From Sphingomonas aurantiaca (GTDB taxonomy: Bacteria > Pseudomonadota > Alphaproteobacteria > Sphingomonadales > Sphingomonadaceae): 64,000 nucleotides of DNA. Below the pieces are notes generated by a model. The model saw only the letters and a list, made by a program, of their open reading frames with translations. It was not told the origin of the DNA and did no database searches. Made by a program: the position numbers and the translations under genes. The stretch lies in contig NZ_QAOG01000001.1 of the NCBI RefSeq assembly GCF_003050705.1, positions 665,105 to 729,104 of the forward strand, read 5' to 3'. Shown one piece after another: positions 16,581 through 23,855 of this stretch (the stretch's first letter is position 1; each line of letters begins with the position of its first letter).

Positions 16581-17159
16581 ATGTCCGAAGATCCGATCGC
16601 GCTGTTCGACGCCTGGTACGCCGAGGCGCGGGAAACAGAAATCAACGATTCCAACGCGGTGGCGCTCGCTACCGCGGATGCCGATGGGCGCCCGTCGGTG
16701 CGGATGGTGCTGCTCAAGGGGCACGGTCCCGATGGTTTCGTAATCTATACCAACCGTGAAAGCCGCAAGGCGGGCGACCTCGCGGTCAACCGCCACGCCG
16801 CCTTGCTCTTCCACTGGAAGTCGCTGCGCCGGCAGGTCCGGATCGAGGGCAGCGTCAGCATGGTGAGCGATGCCGAATCGGACGCCTATTTCGCCTCGCG
16901 CGGGCGTGATTCGCAGCTCGGTGCCTGGGCCTCCGACCAATCGCGTCCGCTCGACAGCCGCGAGACGTTCGAAAACCGCTTTGCCGAAATGCAGGCGCGG
17001 TTCGAGGGCGGCGACGTGCCGCGCCCGCCGCATTGGGGCGGGTACCGGATCGCACCCGATCGCATCGAGCTCTGGCAGGATCGCGCGCACCGCCTACATG
17101 AGCGGCGCCTGTTCACCCGCGAAACCGGCACTTGGACCGAAGGACTGTTGTTCCCATGA
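16581..17159 (+). CDS. pdxH: Pyridoxamine 5'-phosphate oxidase
   Basis: FMN enzyme that makes pyridoxal 5'-phosphate from pyridoxamine or pyridoxine phosphate. 192 residues starting MSEDPIALFDAWYAEA. Conserved pieces are the FMN-binding PSVRMVLLKG (about 34-43) and TNRESRKAGDLAVNRHAALLFHW region, and the C-terminal WGGYRIAPDRIELWQ and RLHERRLF motifs that bind substrate. The ATG at 16581 fits homologues; the open frame extends upstream without conserved sequence. The stop overlaps the next gene by four bases (ATGA). Confidence 0.95.
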   Translation: MSEDPIALFDAWYAEARETEINDSNAVALATADADGRPSVRMVLLKGHGPDGFVIYTNRESRKAGDLAVNRHAALLFHWKSLRRQVRIEGSVSMVSDAESDAYFASRGRDSQLGAWASDQSRPLDSRETFENRFAEMQARFEGGDVPRPPHWGGYRIAPDRIELWQDRAHRLHERRLFTRETGTWTEGLLFP

Positions 17160-18103
17160 CCCAGGACGAACGGCGCCGGATCATTCCGCTCGCAACCCGC
17201 GCGGCGCTCGCCAGCGTCGCGATGGCGTGTTTCCTGCTGCTGCTGAAAAGCTTTGCAGCATGGACCACCGGGTCGGTCGCGATGCTCGGCTCGCTCGCCG
17301 ATACCGCGCTTGACCTGCTCGCATCGCTCGTAACGCTGTACGGCGTGCGGCTCGCCGCGACGCCTGCGGATCACGATCACCGCTTCGGCCACGGCAAGGC
17401 GGAAGCGCTTGCGGCGCTGTTCCAGGTCATGCTGATCACCGCCTCGGCCGCGGGCATCGCATGGCGCGCGATCCTCGCGTTCAACGATCCGCAGCCGACC
17501 ACCGGCGCCGATTTCGGCATTGGCGTGTCGGTCATCGCGATCGTCGCTACCGTGTTCCTGCTCGCCTATCAGCGGCGCATTATCCGCCAGACCGGCTCGG
17601 TCGCGATCCTGGCGGACAACGTCCATTACCAGTCCGACGTGCTGCTCAACGGCTCGGTGATCGTCGCGCTGGTGCTCGACCAGTATCTCGGCTGGAGCGG
17701 CGCGGATCCGATCTTCGGCATCGTCATCGCTTTGTGGCTCGCCTGGGGGGCGTTCTCGGCGTCGTCGAACGCGATCGACCAGCTGATGGACAAGGAATGG
17801 CCCGAGGATCTGCGCGCGCAATTCCTCGACGTCGCCGCGCGCCAGCCGGGCATCCGCGGCATCCACGATTTCCGCACGCGTCGCTCCGGCAGCCACGAGT
17901 TCGCGCAGTTCCACATGGAGGTCGCGCGCGACCTGACCGTCGGCGCGGCGCACGACATCGTCGAGGCAGTCGAGCGCAACCTGCGCACCGCCTTCCCCAA
18001 GGTAGAGGTGTTGATCCACCTCGATCCCGAAGGCCATGTCGACACCGACAATCCGCTGGTCGAGGCGGACGTGACGCCGCACTGGTTTGGGAAACGTCTA
18101 TGA
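17156..18103 (+). CDS. Cation diffusion facilitator family metal efflux protein (FieF-like)
   Basis: 315-residue inner-membrane protein of the cation diffusion facilitator family, which exports Zn2+, Fe2+ or similar ions by proton antiport. Six hydrophobic segments precede a cytosolic C-terminal domain (from about residue 215). Metal-site motifs are visible: DTALD in the second helix (about 48-52), HDHRFGHGKAEALAAL after it, and the HxxxD pair in NVHYQSD (about 154-160). ATG overlaps the pdxH stop and the stop overlaps the PhzF start, both as ATGA, so pdxH, this gene and the PhzF-like gene form a tight operon. Metal specificity cannot be read from sequence alone. Confidence 0.92.
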   Translation: MTQDERRRIIPLATRAALASVAMACFLLLLKSFAAWTTGSVAMLGSLADTALDLLASLVTLYGVRLAATPADHDHRFGHGKAEALAALFQVMLITASAAGIAWRAILAFNDPQPTTGADFGIGVSVIAIVATVFLLAYQRRIIRQTGSVAILADNVHYQSDVLLNGSVIVALVLDQYLGWSGADPIFGIVIALWLAWGAFSASSNAIDQLMDKEWPEDLRAQFLDVAARQPGIRGIHDFRTRRSGSHEFAQFHMEVARDLTVGAAHDIVEAVERNLRTAFPKVEVLIHLDPEGHVDTDNPLVEADVTPHWFGKRL

Positions 18104-18891
18104 GAATACCGTTCGCGCAGATCGATGCGTTCGCCGACACGCCGTTCGGCGGCAACCAGGCCGCGGTCATGCCGCTCGCGGCGTGGCTCGACGACGCGGT
18201 GCTGCTGAACATCGCGCAGGAGAACAACCTGAGCGAGACGGCGTTCATCGTCGCGTCAGACGAGGAGGGCGTCGATTTCGACCTGCGCTGGTTCACGCCC
18301 GGTGCCGAGGTCGCGTTGTGCGGCCATGCGACGCTGGCGAGCGGCCATTTCGTGCTGTCGTCGGATACCGCGCTCAACCGGGTCCGGTTCCGGACGCGAC
18401 AGGCGGGGATGCTCGAGGTCGCGCGTGCTGGCAGCGGCTACACGCTCGAGCTGCCGGCATGGGGGCCAAGTCCGAAGGCGATCCCGGAAATCGTCGCGGC
18501 GCTCAACATCGAGTCGCCCGTCGAGACCTTGTGGCACGACAAGGGCTATGCGCTCGTGATCGTCGAGAACGAGGGCGTGGTCCGCGACCTGAAGCCCGAC
18601 TTTGCCGCGCTGGCGGCGTTCCCGATCGTCGCGATCGTCGCGGCGCGGGGGCAGGCGACCGACATCGTCAGCCGCGTCTTCACGCCCTATTATGCGATCA
18701 ACGAGGATCCGGTGACGGGCGCGGCGCACGCGGTGATGGTGCCCTATTGGGCGAAGACGTTCGGCAACAGCTTCACCGCCTATCAGGCGAGCGCGCGTGG
18801 CGGGAAGCTGACCTGCCGCCTCGACGGCGACCGGGTGGTGCTCGGCGGCTCGTGCGTGACGACGATCGAGGGCACGTTCCTGCTGCCGTGA
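18100..18891 (+). CDS. PhzF family isomerase/epimerase-like protein
   Basis: 263 residues of the PhzF family, a two-domain diaminopimelate-epimerase-like fold. The catalytic Glu of the family is in NNLSETAF (about residue 47). GHATLASGHFVL (about 73-84) and DPVTGAAHAVMVPYW (about 207-221) are the phosphate-cradling and C-terminal signatures. PhzF itself acts in phenazine synthesis, but no other phenazine genes are present, so the substrate here is unknown. It is the last gene of the pdxH operon and is followed by a REPIN. Expected in the cytosol. Confidence 0.9.
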   Translation: MRIPFAQIDAFADTPFGGNQAAVMPLAAWLDDAVLLNIAQENNLSETAFIVASDEEGVDFDLRWFTPGAEVALCGHATLASGHFVLSSDTALNRVRFRTRQAGMLEVARAGSGYTLELPAWGPSPKAIPEIVAALNIESPVETLWHDKGYALVIVENEGVVRDLKPDFAALAAFPIVAIVAARGQATDIVSRVFTPYYAINEDPVTGAAHAVMVPYWAKTFGNSFTAYQASARGGKLTCRLDGDRVVLGGSCVTTIEGTFLLP

Positions 18892-18921
18892 AGCGGAAAG
18901 GGGGGGGACCCCAAAACAAAC

Positions 18922-19006
18922 CGTCACCCCAGCGAAAGCTGGGGTTTCATGCGGGGCAGATGACGGTAGCCTCACGATGATATCCCAGCTTTTGCTGGGA
19001 TGACGA
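18922..19006. repeat. REPIN-like pair, GTCAC-CCCAGC family
   Basis: CGTCACCCCAGCGAAAGCTG with its own mirror arm faces CCCAGCTTTTGCTGGGATGA across about 33 bases. It lies between the convergent PhzF-like and UVR genes and could act as a bidirectional terminator, though no T-run follows. Confidence 0.85.
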
Positions 19007-19042
19007 TGTGGTGAGGGTGGGGACGTCGACCCCTTCCGGTTC

Positions 19043-19291
19043 TTACCGCTTCCGCCCCTTGGTCATCGGATCGGGTTTCTTCGGCTTCACCCAACCCGGC
19101 GGCGGCGTCATGCGCTGCTGGCTCGTCCCGAGCCCCATCGCCCCCGGCTGCTGACGGGTCAGCCCGGCGGTGTCGGCGACATCGCCACCACCGCGCAACA
19201 CGCTGATCTGGTCGCGCAGCCGGCTGGCGGTTTCGAAGTCCATCGCAGCGGCGGCGGCTTCCATCTGGCGGCGAAGGTCTTCGATATCCAT
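19043..19291 (-). CDS. Small UvrB/UvrC-motif protein
   Basis: 82 residues. The N-terminal 35 residues (MDIEDLRRQMEAAAAAMDFE...) match the UVR helical-hairpin motif that joins UvrB to UvrC and also occurs in chaperone-type proteins. The rest is Pro/Lys-rich and ends KPDPMTKGRKR. There are no Cys or nuclease motifs. It starts 14 bases after the mnmA stop, preceded by GGGGCGG, so it is probably co-transcribed with mnmA. A role in repair is not implied by the motif alone; it may be a protein-interaction hairpin. Confidence 0.75.
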   Translation of the reverse strand: MDIEDLRRQMEAAAAAMDFETASRLRDQISVLRGGGDVADTAGLTRQQPGAMGLGTSQQRMTPPPGWVKPKKPDPMTKGRKR

Positions 19292-19305
19292 GCCGCCCCA
19301 ACGCG

Positions 19306-20415
19306 TCAGGCGGCGGCGAGTGCCGCCTCGGTCTCCGCGATCCAGCCGCCACCCAGCACGCGCTCGCCCGCATAGAGCACCGCGGCCTGGCCCGGCGCGA
19401 CGCCATATTCGGGCGCATCGAACACTACCCGGTCGCCGACGAGGTGCGCGGGCACGGGCTTCGCCATCGACCGCACCTTGGCGGTCAGCGGCCCGGTGAA
19501 GTCGCCGCCGAGCCAGTTGATATCGGTCATCCGCGCCGCCTCGACCGCCAGCGCGCGCCGCGGTCCCACGACGACCCGCTTCGTCTCGGGCTCGACGCGC
19601 ACGACGTAAAGCGGCTCGGGGCTGCCGCCGATCTCCAGCCCGCGTCGCTGGCCGACGGTGAAGTGGATCAGCCCGCGATGCTCGCCCAGCTTCGCGCCAC
19701 GCAGATCGACGATATCGCCCGCAGTCTCCGCCGCCTCGGGCCGCAGCTTCTTCACCAGCCCGGCATAATCGCCATCGGGCACGAAGCAGATATCCTGGCT
19801 GTCGGGCTTGGCCGCGACGCCGAGCCCCAGTTCGGCGGCGATCTCGCGCACGCGCGCCTTGGGCAGGCCACCCAGCGGAAAACGCAGATAATCGAGCTGC
19901 GTCTGCGTCGTCGCGAACAGGAAATAGCTCTGGTCGCGCGCCGGATCGGCACCGCGGTGCAGTTCGGCGCCGTTCGCCCCCTCGACCCGCCGGACATAAT
20001 GCCCCGTCGCCAGGCAATCCGCGCCCAGATCGCGCGCCAGCTTCAGCAGGTCGGTGAACTTCGGCCCCATGTTGCACTGGACGCACGGGATCGGCGTGCG
20101 CCCGGCGAGATATTCGTCGGCGAACTTGTCGACGACCTGCTCGCGGAAGCTCGTCTCATGGTCGAACACGTAATGCGCGATCCCGAGCCGGTCGCACACC
20201 GCGCGCGCATCGCGGATATCGCGCCCCGCGCAGCACGAGCCCGCACGCCCGATCGCCTCGCCATGATCGTAGAGCTGCAACGTCACGCCGATCGTCTCGG
20301 CGCCGGTGGCATACGCGAGCGCGGCGACGACCGAGCTGTCGACGCCACCGGACATCGCCACGACGATGCGCTTTGCGGCCATCTCTGGCCCGAGCTGAAA
20401 ATCGGTCTGATCCAT
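19306..20415 (-). CDS. mnmA: tRNA-specific 2-thiouridylase
   Basis: Adds sulphur to U34 of Lys, Glu and Gln tRNAs, using ATP and a sulphur relay. 369 residues: the PP-loop SGGVDSS is at 22-28; the first catalytic Cys is Cys111 (PCVQC); the second is in [11 protein letters not shown] (about 210). The adenylation domain ([16 protein letters not shown]) and C-terminal beta-barrel follow. ATG start at 20415 keeps a short N-terminal extension ([13 protein letters not shown]); starting at the inner Met12 would also give a complete enzyme. A small UVR-motif gene follows. Confidence 0.95.
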   Translation of the reverse strand: MDQTDFQLGPEMAAKRIVVAMSGGVDSSVVAALAYATGAETIGVTLQLYDHGEAIGRAGSCCAGRDIRDARAVCDRLGIAHYVFDHETSFREQVVDKFADEYLAGRTPIPCVQCNMGPKFTDLLKLARDLGADCLATGHYVRRVEGANGAELHRGADPARDQSYFLFATTQTQLDYLRFPLGGLPKARVREIAAELGLGVAAKPDSQDICFVPDGDYAGLVKKLRPEAAETAGDIVDLRGAKLGEHRGLIHFTVGQRRGLEIGGSPEPLYVVRVEPETKRVVVGPRRALAVEAARMTDINWLGGDFTGPLTAKVRSMAKPVPAHLVGDRVVFDAPEYGVAPGQAAVLYAGERVLGGGWIAETEAALAAA

Positions 20416-20610
20416 GCGCGCTACATAAGCGCGACGGCGAGCCGTTGCAAAAAGATGCGACCGTTAACGTCGATCAAGGTGAATGGAGCGAAAAACGCGA
20501 CCAGACATTGGAATAAAGCGACAAGTTCACGAACTCTTTCGCCGAGTTTTACGGTCCCTTCACCCCCTCGCGTTATACCGGGCTTCCCAAGACTAAGCGC
20601 GAGTATCCCG

Positions 20611-20838
20611 TTGGACCTGAGTTTTCCCCGTTTCGATCGCGACGCAGAGGTCACCGTCCTTCCGGGTGATCTCGCGGTCCTGATCGTCGGTATCGCCGCC
20701 CGCCAGGCAGCGAGCCCGACCGCGGTGGTGCAGGCCAGCTTCGCGCGGGCGACGATCGATCCGAAACTGTTCGCGCCGCTTCACGGTGCGTTCAACGGGC
20801 CGATGGCAACGGCATTAACCCGGTGGAAGGACGAGTGA
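20611..20838 (+). CDS. Hypothetical 75-residue protein upstream of sciP (TTG start)
   Basis: The open frame from TTG at 20611 reads MDLSFPRFDRDAEVTVLPGD and ends TALTRWKDE. It looks like a folded small domain: charged N-terminus, a hydrophobic LAVLIVGIAARQAA stretch too short and too polar in context to be a clear membrane helix, and Pro/Phe-rich middle. It has coding-like composition and no better frame competes. The start is uncertain because there is no ATG and only a weak GCGAG upstream. It lies between divergent mnmA and sciP. I do not recognise a family. Confidence 0.5.
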   Translation: MDLSFPRFDRDAEVTVLPGDLAVLIVGIAARQAASPTAVVQASFARATIDPKLFAPLHGAFNGPMATALTRWKDE

Positions 20839-20941
20839 AGATGCGGTTTACCGCGGCGTTTCAGCCGATCTTCAAATCCCGCGACTATATGTCGCGTTCG
20901 CGTATCGAGAGGGGGCCCCCCGCCCCGATCAGAGGTTACAA

Positions 20942-21241
20942 ATGATCGAGAACCAGAAAATCCGTCCCGGCAAAGTCATCGGTCCGCTCGGAGAACAGCT
21001 GACGCTGGATACGCTGCCCCCGCCCAGCACCACGCGCTGGGTGGTTCGTCGCAAGGCCGAGGTGGTCGCTGCGGTCAATGGCGGGTTGCTCAGCGTCGAC
21101 GACGTCTGCGCGCGCTATGGCCTGACCGTCGAGGAATTTGCCAGCTGGCAGCGCGCGATCGACCGATCGGGCATGCCCGGGCTCCGCGTCACGCGGATCC
21201 AGCACTATAAGTCGTTGTACGAGCGCCAGCAAAAGTACTGA
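20942..21241 (+). CDS. sciP: SciP, small CtrA inhibitory protein (DUF1153)
   Basis: In Caulobacter SciP binds the cell-cycle regulator CtrA and blocks its activation of target genes; the DUF1153 family is specific to alphaproteobacteria. 99 residues contain the conserved core: RPGKVIGPLGEQLTL, then PPPSTTRWVVRRKAEVVAAV, then a helix-turn-helix-like DVCARYGLTVEEFASWQRAI and GLRVTRIQHYK. AGAGG precedes the ATG by about 7 bases. Upstream are a small hypothetical gene and AT-richer DNA that may hold its promoter. I looked for a CtrA box (TTAA-N7-TTAA) and found no convincing match. Confidence 0.92.
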   Translation: MIENQKIRPGKVIGPLGEQLTLDTLPPPSTTRWVVRRKAEVVAAVNGGLLSVDDVCARYGLTVEEFASWQRAIDRSGMPGLRVTRIQHYKSLYERQQKY

Positions 21242-21334
21242 GATCCAAAACTCAAAACGCGGGCGGAACAAAAATAACTGCTCGCACGTCTTTCCGCCAT
21301 CGCCCGGATACGGGTTCAACGGAGGGAAAATATC

Positions 21335-21592
21335 ATGGGTCTCATTCTTTGGCTGATCATCGGCGGCGTCATCGGCTGGATTGCCAGCATGATCATGCGC
21401 ACTGATGCGCAGCAGGGTATCCTTCTGAACATCGTCGTCGGCATCGTCGGCGCATTCATCGGTGGTCTGATCCTGTCGGGTGGCTCGATCAACAACGCGC
21501 CGCTGACGCTGACCTCGTTCATCGTGTCGCTGCTGGGTGCGATCATCCTGCTCGCGATCGTGAACCTCGTGCGTCGCGGTAGCGTCCGCTAA
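21335..21592 (+). CDS. GlsB/YeaQ/YmgE family stress-response membrane protein
   Basis: 85-residue inner-membrane protein with three hydrophobic, Gly-rich helices (GLILWLIIGGVIGWIASMIM; ILLNIVVGIVGAFIGGLIL; FIVSLLGAIILLAIVNLV) and the NIVVGIVGAFIGG signature of the transglycosylase-associated family. Members are often induced by stress; the mechanism is unknown. A strong GGAGGG lies 9 bases before the ATG, and a strong terminator follows, so it is probably a well-expressed single gene or the end of a short sciP transcript. Confidence 0.9.
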   Translation: MGLILWLIIGGVIGWIASMIMRTDAQQGILLNIVVGIVGAFIGGLILSGGSINNAPLTLTSFIVSLLGAIILLAIVNLVRRGSVR

Positions 21593-21620
21593 GCTTCGCA
21601 TCGTCACGCGAAACGGAAAA

Positions 21621-21649
21621 GGCCGCCCGGGCAACCGGGCGGCCTTTTT
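21621..21649 (+). terminator. Rho-independent terminator after the YmgE-like gene
   Basis: Stem GGCCGCCCGG/CCGGGCGGCC (10 bp, 21621-21630 with 21635-21644) and loop GCAA, followed by TTTTT. AAAA precedes it, so it could also work on the minus strand. Confidence 0.9.
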
Positions 21650-21668
21650 CGTGCGTAAAGCGTGCAGC

Positions 21669-21695
21669 GATCCTCCCCCTTGGCGGGGGAGGATC
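21669..21695. repeat. Single REP hairpin
   Basis: Perfect 11-bp stem GATCCTCCCCC/GGGGGAGGATC with a 5-base loop, just beyond the stop of the SIMPL gene. Its stem resembles the repeat inside ligD. Here only one unit is present, not a facing pair. Confidence 0.7.
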
Positions 21696-21704
21696 ATGGA
21701 AGGG

Positions 21705-22442
21705 TCAGTTCAGCAGGAACCGCACCGACACGGTGACCGTCACGTCCTTCTCGCCCGGCGCGATCTGCGTGCTGTCCTTGGCCATCGATGCGCGCGCCAG
21801 GAACATCGGCTGCGGCGAGCCGCCGGTGTCCTGCCCCGATTCGGCGATCGACACGATCCGCGACACGCGAAGCCCCGCAGCCTTGGCGTAAAGGTCCGCC
21901 CGACGCTTGGCCTGCGCGATCGCGTCGTTCCGGGCTTCATCGAGCGCGGCCTCAGGCTTGTCGATCGACAGATTGGGTCCATCGATCTGGTTCGCGCCCT
22001 CTGCGACCAGTGCATCGAGGATCGCGCCCGATTTCGCCACGTCGCGGAAGCGGATCGAGACGGTGTTGGTCGCCTGGTATCCGGTGATCACCGGCGGCTG
22101 GTTCTCGGCATAGCGATATTGTGGCGCGAGCTGGACCGACGACGTCGCAACGTCGCGCGGCGCTACGCCTGCACGCTTCAATGCCGCGAGGACCTTCGCC
22201 ATCCGCTGCGCATTGTCGGTCAGCGCTGCCGCGGCGGTCGTCGACTGCGAGACGACGCCCGCGCGGATCGTCGCGAGGTCGGGCACGCGCGTCGTCCGCC
22301 CCTCCGCCGTCACGTCGAGCACGGTACCCGCTGCCGGGATCATCGGCTCGACCGTGGTCGGCGCGGTCTGCGCGACGGCAGCCGCCCCCGGCAGCACGAC
22401 CGCGACGCCCGCAAGCGCAGTAAGGAACGATGCGATCTTCAT
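21705..22442 (-). CDS. SIMPL (DUF541) domain periplasmic protein
   Basis: 245 residues with a Sec signal peptide (MKIASFLTALAGVAVVLPGA, cleavage near AVAQ/TAP). The mature part is a SIMPL domain: VTAEGRTTRVPDLATIRAGV near residue 50, repeated alpha-beta pattern, and the typical KRADLYAKAAGLRVSRIVSI near 180. E. coli YggE of this family affects oxidative stress tolerance; the molecular role is unknown. It diverges from the RND efflux operon, sharing a 220-base intergenic region that must hold promoters for both. Confidence 0.9.
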   Translation of the reverse strand: MKIASFLTALAGVAVVLPGAAAVAQTAPTTVEPMIPAAGTVLDVTAEGRTTRVPDLATIRAGVVSQSTTAAAALTDNAQRMAKVLAALKRAGVAPRDVATSSVQLAPQYRYAENQPPVITGYQATNTVSIRFRDVAKSGAILDALVAEGANQIDGPNLSIDKPEAALDEARNDAIAQAKRRADLYAKAAGLRVSRIVSIAESGQDTGGSPQPMFLARASMAKDSTQIAPGEKDVTVTVSVRFLLN

Positions 22443-22662
22443 GACTATGTCTCCCGTGTAACAGTGTTTCGGCGTGTGGCGCCGCGCAGGTCAACACAAG
22501 CTGAACGTCCCGGACCTTGTCGAACTGCATTGCGGATAGATCGGATTCGAAGCATGTCTTCGTTCCGCGCTCGTCGAGGGGCTTGAGCACGGTGACTTAT
22601 TCAGATAACACAGCGTGTGAACGGCGAAGCGGGTCGAGACAAGGCCGGTCGGAAGTGGGATT

Positions 22663-23850
22663 GTGGCGCGCATGAATTACGAGACGAAGATGGTCGGCAG
22701 CGATAGCGACGAGCAACTGGCGTTGCCGGACTATAGTGCGCCGTCGCACCGCCGCCGCAACATCATCATCGCGGTGATCCTCGTGCTCGCGATCGTCGCC
22801 GCGGTCTATGCGTTCAAGTCCGGCAAGAAGGACGCCGCGGCCGCATCGCCCAATGCACAATTGCCGAGCGTCACGGTCGTGGTGCCGGGGCGTCAGATGG
22901 TCGATCGGACGATCTCCGCGACGGGAACGCTGGCCGCACGCCGCGAGATGCCGGTCGGCGTCGCGGGCGAGGGCGGGATGATCACGCGTGTGCTGGTCGA
23001 GCCCGGCACCTGGGTCGCGGCGGGGCAGGTGCTCGCCACGGTCGATCGGTCGGTCCAGACCGAGACCGCAGCGTCGCTCGCCGCATCGGTCACCGTCGCG
23101 CGTTCCGACGAGACGATCGCGCAGGCCGAGCTCGATCGCGCGAAGCAGCTGGTCGATCGCGGCTTCATCTCGAAGGCCGATCTCCAGCGCAAGGCGGCGA
23201 CTCGCGATGCCGCCGCCGCGCGCGTGAAGGTCGCGCAGGCCACGCTCGGCGAGGCGCGTGCCCGCAACGGCCGGCTCGATATCCGCGCGCCCGCCGCCGG
23301 GCTCGTGCTGACCCGCGGCGTCGAGCCCGGCCAGATCGTCGGGCCATCGGCCGGCGTGCTGTTCCGCATGGCGATGGGCGGCCAGATGGAGATGCGCGCG
23401 CAGTTGAGCGAGGCCGATCTCGCCGGGCTGCGTGCGGGTGCCCGTGCGACGGTCGTGCCGGTCGGCACGACGCAGGGCTATCCCGGCGAAGTCTGGCAGG
23501 TCTCGCCCGTGATCGATCCGCAGACCCGCCAGGGGATCGCGCGCATCGCGGTGAAATATGACCCTGCGCTGCGTCCCGGCGGGTTCGCCGCGGCGACGAT
23601 CGTCGGCGGCGTGACTCAGGCGCCGCTGCTCCCCGATTCGGCGCTGCAGAGCGACGAGAAGGGCAATTACGTCTATATCGTCGGACCGGGCGACAAGATC
23701 GCGCGGCGCAACGTCACGATCGGCCAGGTGTCCGATGCCGGCGTGACGATCGCGGGCGGACTCGACGGGTCGGAGCGCGTGGTCCAGTCCGCAGGCGGCT
23801 TCCTGGCGCCCGGTCAGACGGTCAAGCCGATCACCAAGAAGGCGAGCTGA
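22663..23850 (+). CDS. RND efflux periplasmic adaptor (membrane fusion protein)
   Basis: Links an RND pump to an outer-membrane channel. About 395 residues: short cytosolic N-terminus, one membrane anchor (NIIIAVILVLAIVAAVYAF, about 36-54), lipoyl/barrel-sandwich half-motifs (REMPVGVAGEGGMITRVLVE and LDIRAPAAGLVLTRGVEPGQ), an alpha-hairpin between them (QAELDRAKQLVDRGFISKAD), then the beta-barrel and membrane-proximal domains. The GTG at 22663 is better placed after GGAAG than the ATG at 22672. The pump gene follows after 5 bases. No outer-membrane factor gene is nearby, so a shared TolC-like partner is inferred. Confidence 0.93.
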   Translation: MARMNYETKMVGSDSDEQLALPDYSAPSHRRRNIIIAVILVLAIVAAVYAFKSGKKDAAAASPNAQLPSVTVVVPGRQMVDRTISATGTLAARREMPVGVAGEGGMITRVLVEPGTWVAAGQVLATVDRSVQTETAASLAASVTVARSDETIAQAELDRAKQLVDRGFISKADLQRKAATRDAAAARVKVAQATLGEARARNGRLDIRAPAAGLVLTRGVEPGQIVGPSAGVLFRMAMGGQMEMRAQLSEADLAGLRAGARATVVPVGTTQGYPGEVWQVSPVIDPQTRQGIARIAVKYDPALRPGGFAAATIVGGVTQAPLLPDSALQSDEKGNYVYIVGPGDKIARRNVTIGQVSDAGVTIAGGLDGSERVVQSAGGFLAPGQTVKPITKKAS

Positions 23851-23855
23851 CAGCC

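Noticed and set aside
18100..18891. Phenazine biosynthesis locus
   Set aside because: Only a PhzF-family gene is present, behind pdxH and a cation exporter; no other phz genes.
20421..20654. Minus-strand open frame between mnmA and sciP
   Set aside because: No ribosome-binding site and the plus-strand frame at 20611 has better coding character.
20416..20941. CtrA binding sites upstream of sciP
   Set aside because: TTAAC occurs (around 20464 and 20815), but no second half-site at the right spacing.
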